DNA from: Deltaproteobacteria bacterium
GTDB taxonomy: Bacteria > Desulfobacterota > Desulfuromonadia > Geobacterales > Pseudopelobacteraceae
Assembly: GCA_016182975.1 (NCBI GenBank)
Contig: JACPFJ010000026.1
Span: 1-64,000 of the forward strand
Direction of reading: 5' to 3'
DNA length: 64,000 nt
In this document: piece after piece, positions 43,757 through 52,496 of the stretch
Position numbering within the stretch: the first letter of the stretch is position 1
How the letters are laid out: each line of letters begins with the position of its first letter
Program-made: the position numbers and the translations under genes
The notes under the pieces: model-generated
The model's input: only the letters and a program-made list of their open reading frames with translations
Database searches by the model: none
What the model was told of the DNA's origin: nothing

Positions 43757-46700
43757 TAATCCGGTTTCCCTGTCAGCACAAACGCTCCCCAATAAAAGGG
43801 ATTCGGTTTCTTCTGCATCATGTTCAGCTTGGCTTGCTGCAAGGCGTTAGATTTGCTTTTCCCCTCGGCCATCTGGGTATAGAAATCAGTCATTAGCTCG
43901 GCTGTTTCGGCGCTCGGCACGCTCCAAAGGCTCATGACCAGGCTTTTTACGCCTGAGAGGATGAAGGCCCGCTTGAGTCCGAAGATCCCTTCGCCGTTTT
44001 TCACATCGCCTACGCCGGTCTCGCAGGCCGAGAGCACCACCAGGTCGGTCCCCTTCAGCCGCAGCCCAAGAATCTTCTCGGCGCTGACCATGCCGTCGTC
44101 CCGCCCTTCTTTCAGGGAAGTATTCACCCCGGAAAGTACGATGCCAGAGCGGAGCATCGGATTCTCGATGTTCGCAAAATCATCATACCCGAGACCGCTC
44201 TTCTCCTTGATGACAAGACCGCGTGTCTGGTTGGTGCTCGCCTTGTTCTCTTCATCGTTCAAAAAATAGCCGTGGGTCGCCAGATGCAGTATCCGGGGAG
44301 GTTCGCTGGCAAAAAGGATATCCTCCAGCGCCTTTTTGTTCTGGTAGTTGCGGACGGTCATTTTCATCTTGCCGGCAAGCACCCCGGCAATGGCGTCAGC
44401 CTCCAGCTTGGTGTCAGGCAGTGGATCAAAAGAGAGTTTCGAAGCGTCCCGCGAAACGCTCCCCCGCATCGCGCCGGCAAGTTTCAGTTCAGCGGCAACC
44501 AGGTTCTTCTCCTTCAATCCCAGGTTATAATCCGGGTCGGCCATGATCAGGGCATTTCCCTGTGTGGTGGCCGTATCGGCAAAGCGGACGATGTCCCTTC
44601 CGGCGCCGATATAGGAGATGGCGTATTTCTCGATCAGGTGCTTACCGTCGGGTGCGATCAGGATTTCAAACGGTATCAGGTTCATGTTGCCGTCCGGGCT
44701 GATGAACAGTTGTTTCTTGCCGGTGATATACGGTTCAAACGGCTTGATCAGCACATCGTGGATGGCGCGGGTGCTGGCAGTCAGGGCTTCCCGGTCCGGC
44801 ACCTCACCTTTGGTCTTGATCCGGTTCATCTCCTGGAGGTAGGTCTTGAGGAGTTTTTCCAGCGGCTCGGCGTCGGCGACCTCAATCAGCTTCACCTCCG
44901 CCCCTTTTGAGGGGATGAGCATGAAGGCAAAATACTTCTCCGGACCGGGAGCATTCTTCTTAAAGTCATAGGTCCAGATTCTGGCAAAGTCGATGTAGAT
45001 GGAGTCCTTGGGGAGTATAGCGACCAGCGCCTTGGTGTCGGCCCGACCAGCGGTCTTTTCCAGGGCAAAGTCCTTACTCAGCCTGCTCAATTCCGCTTCA
45101 AGCGCTTCTTTCTGCTTTTCCAGTTTTTCGATTGATGCACGATAGTCGTCGGAGGATAGTTTTTCAGGCTTTGAAAGCTGCAAGCGGGCCAGTTCACGGC
45201 GGATGCCGGTAAGTTCGTCAAACTTTGCCTTGATCTTCGGGTCTGTTGAGCGAGTCGCCGCTTCCTGGTATCTCCCCTGCGCTTCGGCAACTGTCCCTTT
45301 CCAGCGTAGCCAGGCGTTGAAAGTATCTGTTGCCGCTTCCGGCGAGGAGGCCATGGATTCTACAGTGTGGTTAATAAAGGCGTGGATACCACTTTCCTGC
45401 GTCTTCATAAAGTTAATCTTCTGCTTTTCGCTGAGTATTTGGAAGCTGATTTCCCGGTTGATTTCTTTGATAAATGCAGTTCTTTGGAATGAAGCATGAC
45501 TCTCTTTATGTCTGTCAGTGGAGGCATATAGTAAAGCAAGGTTCTCCTGACTCACGGCCACATTGGGGTGCTGCGGACCATGGGCTTGCTCATGGATCTC
45601 CAATGATCGCTTGTAGAGTGGCTCGGACAGGGCGTACTGGCTTTGGGTGTCGTACAACAGCGCGAGGTTGTTTAAGATTATAGCTACATCTGGATGATTG
45701 GGACCGAGGACCTTTTCACTGATCGCCAGCGCGCGTTTGAAAAGTGGCTCAGCCTGTGTGTACTGACCTTGAGTGCGATACAACGACGCGAGATTGTTCA
45801 GACTCGTGGCCACATCAGGATGATCCGGACCGAGGGCAAGTTCAGTGATCGTCAGCGAACGTTTGATGAGCGGCTCGGCCTGTGCGTACTGGCCTTGGGT
45901 GCGATACAGCGACGCGAGGTTGTTTAGACTCGTAGCCACATCTGGATGATTGGGGCCGAGAGCCTTTTCCTTGATCGCCAGCGAGCGCTTGTATAACGGC
46001 TCGGCCTGTTCGTACTGGCCCTGAGTGCGATACAACACCGCAAGGTTGTTCAGGTTCAGGGCTATATTGATATGATCTGGACCGAGGGCCTTCTCCCTGA
46101 TAGCCAGCGAACGCTTGAAAAGCGGCTCGGCCTGCGCGTACTGACCTAGGGTGTAGTCCAGTTCCGCTAGGCTGTTTAAACTTATGGCCACATCAGGATG
46201 ATCAAGGCCGAGGGCCTTCTCCCTTATAGTCAGCGAGCGGTTGTTGAGCGGCAAGGCCTGTGCGTACTTGCCTTGGCTGAGGTATAGCGACGCGAGGTTG
46301 GTCAGGCACGCGGCCACATTGGGATGATCCGGACCGAGGGCCTTTTCAATGATAGCCAACGAGCGCTTGTAGAGCGGCTCGGCTTTCGCGTACTGTCCTT
46401 GGGTTTCGTACAACGTAGCTAAGTTGTTCAAAGTTGCTGCTATATTGGGATGATCCGGACCGAGGGCCTTCTCATAAATTGCAAGTGAGCGCTTATAGAG
46501 CAGCTCGGCTTGCACGTACTTGCCTTGGGTGCGATACAGTTCCGCTAGGTTGTTCAGACTCGTGGCCACATCGGGATGATTGGGGCCGAGGACCTTTTCC
46601 TTAATCGCCAGCGAGCGTTTATAGAGCGGCTCGGCCTGTGCGTACTGGCCTTGGATGTGGTAAAGTGACGCTAGGTTATACAGACCCAGGGCCACATTTG

Positions 46701-47403
46701 AATGATCCGGACCGAGGGCCTGTTCATGGATCGCCAGCGAGCGCTTGAAAAACAGCTCGGCCTGTGCGTACTTGCCTTGGGTGTAGTAAAGCCCTGCGAG
46801 GCTGTTTAAGCTTATGGCGACATCAAGATGATTGTGGCCGAGGGCCTTTTCCTTGATCTCCAGCGAACGCTTGAAGAGTGGCTCAGCTTGTGCGTACTGG
46901 CCCTGGGTGAGGTAAAGCATTGCGATATTGTTCAGGCTTGCGGCCACATTGGGATGATCCGGACCAAGGACTTTCTCAGTGATAGCCAACGAGCGCTTTA
47001 AGAGTGGTTCGGCTTGCGCATACTGGCCTTGGGTGTAGTAAAGCCCCGCAAGGTTGTTGAAGCTCTCCGCCACATCGGGATGATCCGGGTCGAGGGCCTT
47101 CTCCCGGATTGCCAACGAGCGCCTGAAGAGGGGTTCGGCTTGCGCGTATTGGCCTTGGGTTTTGTACATCCCCGCGAGGTTGTTAAGGCACTCGGCTACA
47201 TCGGGGTGATTGGGTCCCAACGATTGCTCGGCGACCTGCAACGCCTTCTGCGCCACTACAGCGGCGTCATCATACCGACCTTGCCTGTACAGCGATATGA
47301 CCTCCTTGTTGAGCGTCTGCAATTCGCTGTCTAGAGCATGGGCGGGCACGCCCGTACCAAGCAAATGTATAAGCAGTAATAGAGCTGTCATGAGACTTTT
47401 CAT
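43756..47403 (-). CDS. Exported TPR-CHAT protein (caspase-like protease domain)
   Basis: A 1215-residue protein with signal peptide (MKSLMTALLLLIHLLGTG, cleavage near AHA-L at 24). Residues 57 to about 645 hold fourteen 42-residue kinesin-light-chain-type TPRs with the core NNLASLYxTQGQYAQAEPLYKRSL. A helical linker (about 700-830) leads to a C-terminal CHAT domain with the catalytic pair His1044 in LHLATHGYF and Cys1127 in VVLSACETG, plus GIFGLKRAF and SLWSVPSAET. The protease should be active. CHAT domains belong to the caspase-separase clan. The repeats would be the sensor or partner-binding part. It is 91 bases downstream of the SIR2-like gene and next to a CHASE2 cyclase. Confidence 0.93.
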   Translation of the reverse strand: MKSLMTALLLLIHLLGTGVPAHALDSELQTLNKEVISLYRQGRYDDAAVVAQKALQVAEQSLGPNHPDVAECLNNLAGMYKTQGQYAQAEPLFRRSLAIREKALDPDHPDVAESFNNLAGLYYTQGQYAQAEPLLKRSLAITEKVLGPDHPNVAASLNNIAMLYLTQGQYAQAEPLFKRSLEIKEKALGHNHLDVAISLNSLAGLYYTQGKYAQAELFFKRSLAIHEQALGPDHSNVALGLYNLASLYHIQGQYAQAEPLYKRSLAIKEKVLGPNHPDVATSLNNLAELYRTQGKYVQAELLYKRSLAIYEKALGPDHPNIAATLNNLATLYETQGQYAKAEPLYKRSLAIIEKALGPDHPNVAACLTNLASLYLSQGKYAQALPLNNRSLTIREKALGLDHPDVAISLNSLAELDYTLGQYAQAEPLFKRSLAIREKALGPDHINIALNLNNLAVLYRTQGQYEQAEPLYKRSLAIKEKALGPNHPDVATSLNNLASLYRTQGQYAQAEPLIKRSLTITELALGPDHPDVATSLNNLASLYRTQGQYTQAEPLFKRALAISEKVLGPNHPDVAIILNNLALLYDTQSQYALSEPLYKRSLEIHEQAHGPQHPNVAVSQENLALLYASTDRHKESHASFQRTAFIKEINREISFQILSEKQKINFMKTQESGIHAFINHTVESMASSPEAATDTFNAWLRWKGTVAEAQGRYQEAATRSTDPKIKAKFDELTGIRRELARLQLSKPEKLSSDDYRASIEKLEKQKEALEAELSRLSKDFALEKTAGRADTKALVAILPKDSIYIDFARIWTYDFKKNAPGPEKYFAFMLIPSKGAEVKLIEVADAEPLEKLLKTYLQEMNRIKTKGEVPDREALTASTRAIHDVLIKPFEPYITGKKQLFISPDGNMNLIPFEILIAPDGKHLIEKYAISYIGAGRDIVRFADTATTQGNALIMADPDYNLGLKEKNLVAAELKLAGAMRGSVSRDASKLSFDPLPDTKLEADAIAGVLAGKMKMTVRNYQNKKALEDILFASEPPRILHLATHGYFLNDEENKASTNQTRGLVIKEKSGLGYDDFANIENPMLRSGIVLSGVNTSLKEGRDDGMVSAEKILGLRLKGTDLVVLSACETGVGDVKNGEGIFGLKRAFILSGVKSLVMSLWSVPSAETAELMTDFYTQMAEGKSKSNALQQAKLNMMQKKPNPFYWGAFVLTGKPD
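45471..47235 (-). repeat. Tandem 126-bp coding repeats (TPR array)
   Basis: About fourteen in-frame 126-base units within the TPR-CHAT gene. Adjacent units stay very alike at the DNA level, for example the recurring stretch reading GGACCGAGGGCCTT on the plus strand, while the last unit has diverged. This suggests recent unequal exchange, so the number of units may vary between strains. Confidence 0.85.
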
Positions 47404-47494
47404 ACGACCTCAATTTGTGTGGTCAACGTTTTAGTGCCTTACGCGACGCGTTAATTCGCAGACACGTGCAAACATTGGCTATCATTATTTATGC

Positions 47495-48655
47495 TTACAA
47501 ATATCGCTCAATATCTTGAAGAGAGCACTTTGAAAGCCATCTTGGTATATGAAATACTTTCCGATTTAGGTAATCACTCCATCTATGAGACCAAAAACGC
47601 TTAGTTTCAAGATTCTCACCAGTTTCATCATGCAGTATCAAAAGACGATTCTTTTCAGAATTGCAAAGCCATTGATCTATTCTAATATTGATACCATTAT
47701 CACCCCAACCGTATCCACTACAAATCAGTGTATGGTGATCCTTTAACCGCTCGTGAAACTGTGCAAAAATTTCACCAAAAAGTCCTTTCCCATAGGCTTG
47801 TTCTTTAACACCAATTCCTGATAAGAAGAGTGGCGCTGTCTCCAATGACTCAAAGAACTCTCCTTTCCCGTCTTTAGCCTCATCAGGATTCATTGGTATT
47901 CGTACATACTTAACAAGATTCTGCTTCATAAATCTTACCCATTCAATTGAACCATGTAATTTAAAGACCCTTGTGTTATGGGTATTCCAATCTCGGCTAA
48001 AGAGATAAGCATCTCCATCTTCTTCACTAAAACCATCAGAGTATTCTATTTTATTGTTATGAAGTTCTTGCTCGACAAGAAGATCATGATTCAGAGTGAA
48101 AATATCAAGTCCTTTGAGTGAGACTGCGGCTTCCGATATTAAATCGAGTCCTATTGGATTGCGAATGTCGCAAAGGGAATGGTATACAACCCATTGGATT
48201 AAATCAGAGGCGCGGTCTGCCAAAGAGGCAAAATGATTATCAGTCCCATTAATTGGAAGGTGAGACTCGTACCCTAAGTACAAATGCGAACATGCCATCT
48301 TTAGGTATTCAACATTTTTTACAATTAAAGGATTGGTTATTTCTGCTTGTTCGTCTTGGACTATTTGCTTCAGACATGCAAAGTAATCTTCGTAATGCGA
48401 TTCTCGATTCTCACGAACAAGGAGGTGAGAATCTATCTGCTCTTTCAAGATTAGAATCAGATTTTGTGCACGCTTTGCCCTCTCCTGTTCATCCACTGTT
48501 GAGCAGTCACTTGGTTTACATGGATAAAACTTCCAATCACTATGCTCTATCCAAGGCTCTTTCAATAGTCGTCTTGTAATTTCTTTTACAGATGGAGATT
48601 CCGAACTACTTGAAATTCCAGAACCAAGCAGAAATGCAGCCCGTAGTTTATTCAT
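47495..48655 (-). CDS. SIR2-like domain protein (putative NADase)
   Basis: A 386-residue SIR2-like protein. FLLGSGIS (8-15) is the nucleotide loop, FTLNHDLLVEQ with Asn189-His190-Asp191 the catalytic core, FKLHGSIEW with His234 the catalytic His, and CSGYGWGDN (312-320) the C-terminal nucleotide motif. Proteins of this kind are NAD+-depleting effectors in several anti-phage systems. The DNA is clearly AT-richer than its neighbours, with codons such as ATA, AGA and TTA, so it was probably acquired. It precedes the TPR-CHAT gene on the same strand at 91 bases. No recognisable partner protein is upstream. Confidence 0.8.
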   Translation of the reverse strand: MNKLRAAFLLGSGISSSSESPSVKEITRRLLKEPWIEHSDWKFYPCKPSDCSTVDEQERAKRAQNLILILKEQIDSHLLVRENRESHYEDYFACLKQIVQDEQAEITNPLIVKNVEYLKMACSHLYLGYESHLPINGTDNHFASLADRASDLIQWVVYHSLCDIRNPIGLDLISEAAVSLKGLDIFTLNHDLLVEQELHNNKIEYSDGFSEEDGDAYLFSRDWNTHNTRVFKLHGSIEWVRFMKQNLVKYVRIPMNPDEAKDGKGEFFESLETAPLFLSGIGVKEQAYGKGLFGEIFAQFHERLKDHHTLICSGYGWGDNGINIRIDQWLCNSEKNRLLILHDETGENLETKRFWSHRWSDYLNRKVFHIPRWLSKCSLQDIERYL

Positions 48656-48827
48656 CGTTGATTCCTTTTAGGCAACAACGAGGCGATGGATCACACTCAC
48701 CGCTCCCATTACATGGTAAGTGTCTCAAAGTCATTGACACATTCCGATGTTGCTATTGTGACGAGTGTAAGCCTGACACTTTGGGTCAGTTTACAAACTT
48801 CGTCGTTGGTGGCAACCATTATAAGCA
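48656..48827. other. Non-coding gap beside the SIR2-like gene
   Basis: 172 AT-rich bases between the SIR2-like start and the end of the split lipoprotein gene. It should contain the SIR2 promoter. A short plus-strand frame crosses it but has no start context or recognisable product. Confidence 0.4.
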
Positions 48828-49303
48828 TTACGGAGATATTATGAATGTCCCAGTCAGCGTATTGGATTGATTATTATTTGTGTCGGTTACATACAAGGAA
48901 AATTTAATTGTTTGCTGCGTTGAAGTTGGAATCACAGCCCTTGCCGTTAATGTACCATTTTTTTCTCCTGGAGTAGTAGCAATGGCTGTATTGAGCGTAG
49001 GGAGCACATTATTGTTTGAGTCAACAGCAACAAGAGTTAAGCGGCCGCCAGAAAGCATCTCTTCGCTATCAACATAATCAATGGTTCCGGTAACGGTCAG
49101 GGCACCGCCTCCTTGATTTACTTTTGCTGAATCTGGTGAAATTTTAAGATTGGAAATTATTGGCTTGACAGTAGAATCGGTTTTTCTTTGTGACATAACA
49201 TCTGCGTGACAAGTTACAGTTATAATCATCGGCCAGAAATAAATCATTGCGACAGTATCAACGGAGCTAGTATTTGCAACTTTAATGTTATTACCACGGC
49301 AAA
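48828..49303 (-). pseudogene. C-terminal part of a lipoprotein gene split by IS630
   Basis: The frame runs from the left edge of the IS element to the stop at 48828. The first Met is at 49247, but in-frame codons continue to the insertion point, giving ICRGNNIKVANTSSVDTVAM before it. The part downstream has SNLKISPDSAKVNQGGGALT and a repeat-like beta fold reminiscent of bacterial Ig-like or adhesion domains (GTIDYVDSEE, LTLVAVDSNNNVLP, FSLYVTDTNNNQSNTLTG). Its N-terminal part is at 50392-50582. See the reconstruction there. Confidence 0.8.
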
Positions 49304-50391
49304 TAAATAGTGCATAATGATACTGGGTATGCTAAAGTTCGTGCATGGAAAAGATCGACGCTCGAACACTAAATCAAGAAGCACAGGAGGCATTGCGGAA
49401 CCAGATCGTGAGGCTACGCAAGGCTGGTCGCTCGCACAAGGAAATTGCTGACATTGTTGGCGTCACTCAATCCCATTGCAGCCGAGTCTGGACACGCTAC
49501 CAGAAAGGCGGAGCAAGCTCAGTTGCAAAAGGCAAACGTGGTCGCCGCCAGGGAGAACAGCGTAATCTGAGTGCTGAACAGGAAGCTGAAATCAAGCGCC
49601 TTATCATCGACAAGGCACCAAATCAGCTGAAGCTTTCCTTTGCTCTTTGGACTCGTGATGCAGTTCGCCTCCTGATCGAACAACGGTGCGGTTTCTCCAT
49701 GCCGATCAGAACTGTTGGCGAGTATCTGAAACGCTGGGGCTTCACTCCCCAGAAACCGGCTAAATGGGCGAAAGAGCAAAGCACACCTGCCGTTGCCAGC
49801 TGGCTTCTCAAAGAATATCCAGCCATTGAGAAGCGGGCCAAGCAGGAGAAGGCTGAAATCTATTGGGGCGACGAAACAGGCATACAAACCGGAGCCAATG
49901 TGGAGAGGGGATACTCTCCGAAAGGCAAGACGCCAATGCTTCGTCAAACCGCTAGAAAAGATCGAATCAATATGATCTCTGCTATCACCAACCAAGGCAA
50001 GGTCAGATTCATGTTCTACAAAGAGACCATGAACAGCAAGCGCCTGATTACCTTCATGGGCAGACTTATCAAGGATGCAGGCCGGAAAGTTTTTTTGATC
50101 CTCGACAACCTGAAAGTCCACCATAGTAGAGCGGTTGCTGACTGGCTGGAGAAACACAAGAATAAGATCGAAGTGTTCTACCTGCCGTCGTATTCGCCAG
50201 AGCTGAATCCGGATGAGTATCTCAACAACAGCCTGAAAGGGCGTGTCCATTCAGGGGTACGAGCACAGAATGCTAAACAGCTTGAATCAAAGGCCAGAAA
50301 ACATATGCGTCATCTCCAGAACAACAGGAGCAAAGTGAAAAAGTTCTTTGAGCATCCCTGTGCTGCTTATGCAGCATAATTGATCTGTTTA
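49304..50391 (+). mobile_element. IS630-family insertion sequence
   Basis: The element is 49306-50389 (1084 bp) with a TA at each side (49304-49305 and 50390-50391). IS630 elements duplicate a TA target. The ends, AATAGTGCATAATG on the left and, reading inward from the right, AACAGATCAATTATG, are imperfect inverted repeats. Taking out the element and one TA rejoins the flanking lipoprotein gene in frame without a stop, which fixes the borders. Confidence 0.85.
49345..50379 (+). CDS. IS630-family transposase
   Basis: A 344-residue DDE transposase. The N-terminal helix-turn-helix region (HKEIADIVGVTQSHCSRVWTRY) binds the ends; the catalytic triad is Asp in YWGDETG, Asp in FLILDNLKVHHS and Glu in LPSYSPELNPDEYL. 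No frameshift or early stop is seen, so it should be active. Its last codons (AAYAA) reach within ten bases of the element's right end. Confidence 0.95.
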   Translation: MEKIDARTLNQEAQEALRNQIVRLRKAGRSHKEIADIVGVTQSHCSRVWTRYQKGGASSVAKGKRGRRQGEQRNLSAEQEAEIKRLIIDKAPNQLKLSFALWTRDAVRLLIEQRCGFSMPIRTVGEYLKRWGFTPQKPAKWAKEQSTPAVASWLLKEYPAIEKRAKQEKAEIYWGDETGIQTGANVERGYSPKGKTPMLRQTARKDRINMISAITNQGKVRFMFYKETMNSKRLITFMGRLIKDAGRKVFLILDNLKVHHSRAVADWLEKHKNKIEVFYLPSYSPELNPDEYLNNSLKGRVHSGVRAQNAKQLESKARKHMRHLQNNRSKVKKFFEHPCAAYAA

Positions 50392-50582
50392 GTTGCCGGA
50401 GTAATATTGATGCTTACACCAAGCTCTGTTGCTTTTTCATGTAAACTCTCTATGCAGCCGCCTGACGTATAACCACTTTCGGTAATTGATTTTGGTTTAC
50501 CACCGTCTCCTGGTATGACATGTGCCACCCCGCAAGCTGATAACAACATCGCCGCCAATACAGCCAATAGCATATGTTTCAT
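50392..50582 (-). pseudogene. N-terminal part of the same lipoprotein gene
   Basis: ATG at 50582 (AGGAGG upstream) starts MKHMLLAVLAAMLLSACG, a textbook lipoprotein signal with lipobox LSAC. It continues GYTSGGCIESLHEKATELGV and SINITPAT, then enters the IS, where it would end after a few element-coded residues. Without the element it would read on into ICRGNN at 49303, giving a lipoprotein of about 220 residues with a second domain of beta-rich character. The function is unknown. The insertion is likely recent, since both halves are undamaged. Confidence 0.8.
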
Positions 50583-50840
50583 AAACCCCTCCTGTTTTTT
50601 TGCATCAAATATCACAGATGACACAAAGATGATATCAATCGATAAACTAGGGGGGGAAAACCGGTACATCTCCCATATTCCCCTTGCCACGCTTGACTCC
50701 CTGGAAAAAATCGTCCCACAATGTGAGCACCGCGTTCCGCAATGCCAGGTCCTTTTTTATTGTGATCCCAAGTCAATGCATTACCCTGCCCATCCCCACC
50801 CTACACCAACACCCTTGAAAATCACCCCGCCCCGTAATAC
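50583..50840. other. Non-coding stretch upstream of the split lipoprotein
   Basis: About 260 bases holding the lipoprotein promoter region. I see no gene; a longer plus-strand frame here has no protein character. Confidence 0.4.
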
Positions 50841-50878
50841 AAAAAGGCCCCGCATTCCAATTCAGGAACACGGGGCCT
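50841..50878 (-). terminator. Terminator downstream of the HicB gene
   Basis: On the minus strand AGGCCCCG (50878-50871) pairs with CGGGGCCT (50852-50845), followed by TTTTTG. It lies about 140 bases beyond the HicB stop. Confidence 0.75.
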
Positions 50879-51014
50879 ATATAACTCACAAACCAGCTAT
50901 CCGTTCAAAACACCCGCAATCACCTGAAAATCCGCACATCAACATCATGGGGCATGTCAACCCTGGGCGGTGCGCTGTCCACATCTTCATTATCCCTCCA
51001 AAACATGTCATTGA

Positions 51015-51275
51015 TTATGCAGTCGCAACCGCCAGCCGTGCCGGTGTAGCGTGAGAACGCCGACGCTTCCTTTGAAGCGTAGTAGCACGTGGCGCCCGCT
51101 TGCCTTCGGCCTGCAATGAATCCAGGAACAGCCGTAAAGCCGCCTTGCCCTCGCTCAACGCTTGTTCCTCGGTCTCTCCGAATGCTGACAGGCCGGGAAA
51201 GTCCGGGCATGTGGCGATATAGCCACCATCCTCTTCACTCCAGAAAACATCAAAGCCATAATGTTCCATTATCAT
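51015..51275 (-). CDS. HicB-like antitoxin (orphan)
   Basis: An 86-residue HicB-type protein: YGFDVFWSEEDGGYIATCPDFPGLSAFGETEEQALSEGKAAL is the typical partial RNase H fold (residues 6-47), then a basic tail (RKRRRSH). No HicA toxin frame is found on either side, so it is an orphan or acts otherwise. It sits nine bases before the FecR-TPR stop on the same strand. Confidence 0.82.
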   Translation of the reverse strand: MIMEHYGFDVFWSEEDGGYIATCPDFPGLSAFGETEEQALSEGKAALRLFLDSLQAEGKRAPRATTLQRKRRRSHATPARLAVATA

Positions 51276-51284
51276 CAGCCAAAA

Positions 51285-52325
51285 TCAGTTCAAGTTTTTA
51301 AGTAATGTTTCCACCGTATCCCTATGTTTTCCCGATGGATACTCCTTCAGGTACTGGGTGAAGCGGACCTTGGCCTGGTCGTTGAATCCCAGCTCGGCCA
51401 GGGTCTGGGCGGTGTTGAAGAGCGCGCTCTCGGCCTGGGGCAGCTTCGGGTATTCCTCCATCACCAGCAGGTACTCGGCCAGGGCCAGTTCGGGGTTATT
51501 GAGGAAACGGCCATAGACCGCGCCCCGCTCCATGTGGGCGTCGGCCCTGATCGCGGCGATCTTCGTCAGATCGAGGGCGATCTGGAAGACCTGCAGCGAA
51601 TCGTTGTACTTGCCGGAGTCGGCCAGGTAGTGGCCGTGATTGATGTTCCAGCGGGCGATGATGTCGGAGATCCGGCCCGAGTCGGTCCATTCCGCCGGCG
51701 GGACGGCGGCGGTGACCTTGTCGAAGATCCCCCTGGCCTCGGCGATCGGCGTGCCGGCCTCGACCTTGAGCGGTTCCACAGGCGTCATGCCGCGGGTGTT
51801 CTGGGTCATGGTGTTTGGAGTCAGCGGCTGCTGCGGCCCCTTGGCCTCGCCGGAAACGCCCACCGTCCCCTCGTTGCCGAAGAAGACGTTGGCCGGCCCC
51901 TGGGAGAGCATCAGGAACTCGGTCCCCTTGATCCCGGCCACGGCCGTGCCGCTCTTGACGGTCATGCCGCTCTGCTTGCCCGCCAGCTTGACCACCGAGG
52001 CGCGCAGCTTCCCCTGGGCCAGGTTGAAGCTCCCCTCACGCCTGTTCTTGGTCAAGAGAAAACTGGTGACCTCGAACTCGGTGTTGTCGGCCAGGGTAAA
52101 CCTGCTCTTGTCGTTCAAGGTCAGTTCGACCCAGCCGTCGGCGCCGGTCTTGATCCAGTTTCCCTCGCTGACCGTCTCCCCGCTCTTCAGCGCGCCGTAG
52201 GGGATATTGTTCCCGGCCCTGATCTGGGCCTGCCCCTTCAGTCCGGTGATCTTGCCCACCTGCCCGGCCAGGGCCGCGACCGGTACCAGCAGGAGCGCCA
52301 GCAGGATAATCAGGGTTCTGTTCAT
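51285..52325 (-). CDS. FecR-domain, TPR-containing exported protein
   Basis: A 346-residue protein with signal peptide (MNRTLIILLALLLVPVAALA). Residues 40-140 form a FecR domain: GETVSEGNWIKTGADGWVEL, RFTLADNTEFEV, GKLRASVVKL and VKSGTAVAGIKGTEF. Residues 230-345 carry TPR-like helices. FecR domains are periplasmic sensor or ligand-binding modules; this one lacks the cytoplasmic helix of sigma regulators. Start at 52325 behind GGAGGTGG. It is divergent from the GAF-PilB-like gene. Homologous FecR proteins often lie near CHASE2 cyclases and TPR-CHAT proteins, as here. Confidence 0.88.
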   Translation of the reverse strand: MNRTLIILLALLLVPVAALAGQVGKITGLKGQAQIRAGNNIPYGALKSGETVSEGNWIKTGADGWVELTLNDKSRFTLADNTEFEVTSFLLTKNRREGSFNLAQGKLRASVVKLAGKQSGMTVKSGTAVAGIKGTEFLMLSQGPANVFFGNEGTVGVSGEAKGPQQPLTPNTMTQNTRGMTPVEPLKVEAGTPIAEARGIFDKVTAAVPPAEWTDSGRISDIIARWNINHGHYLADSGKYNDSLQVFQIALDLTKIAAIRADAHMERGAVYGRFLNNPELALAEYLLVMEEYPKLPQAESALFNTAQTLAELGFNDQAKVRFTQYLKEYPSGKHRDTVETLLKNLN

Positions 52326-52496
52326 GGTGCCACCTCCAATTGATATGCATGACAACAAGGCCGCAATTTTAACAGCAAATTAATCAGAGTCAAACGGAAT
52401 CTCGTAACGGGCCTACGAACAGCATTTACTCTTGTTATATGCCATAAATCTGATAATCTACTGCCGATTTCCAATCACTTTCACAGGATCGCGGCA

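Noticed and set aside
43756-47403. TPR-CHAT as the Csx29-like protease of a type III-E CRISPR system
   Set aside because: It has an export signal and long kinesin-light-chain repeats; no CRISPR array or gRAMP-type gene is in the window.
48592-48870. 92-codon frame opposite the SIR2-like start
   Set aside because: Overlaps the SIR2 coding start and has no family match I can recall.
49304-50391. Borders of IS630 at TA 49308-49309
   Set aside because: This border would leave four extra bases and throw the rebuilt lipoprotein out of frame; 49304-49305 keeps it open.
51276-51284. A HicA toxin next to HicB
   Set aside because: Only nine bases separate HicB from the FecR gene, and the other side has no frame with the HicA double-stranded RNA-binding-like fold.
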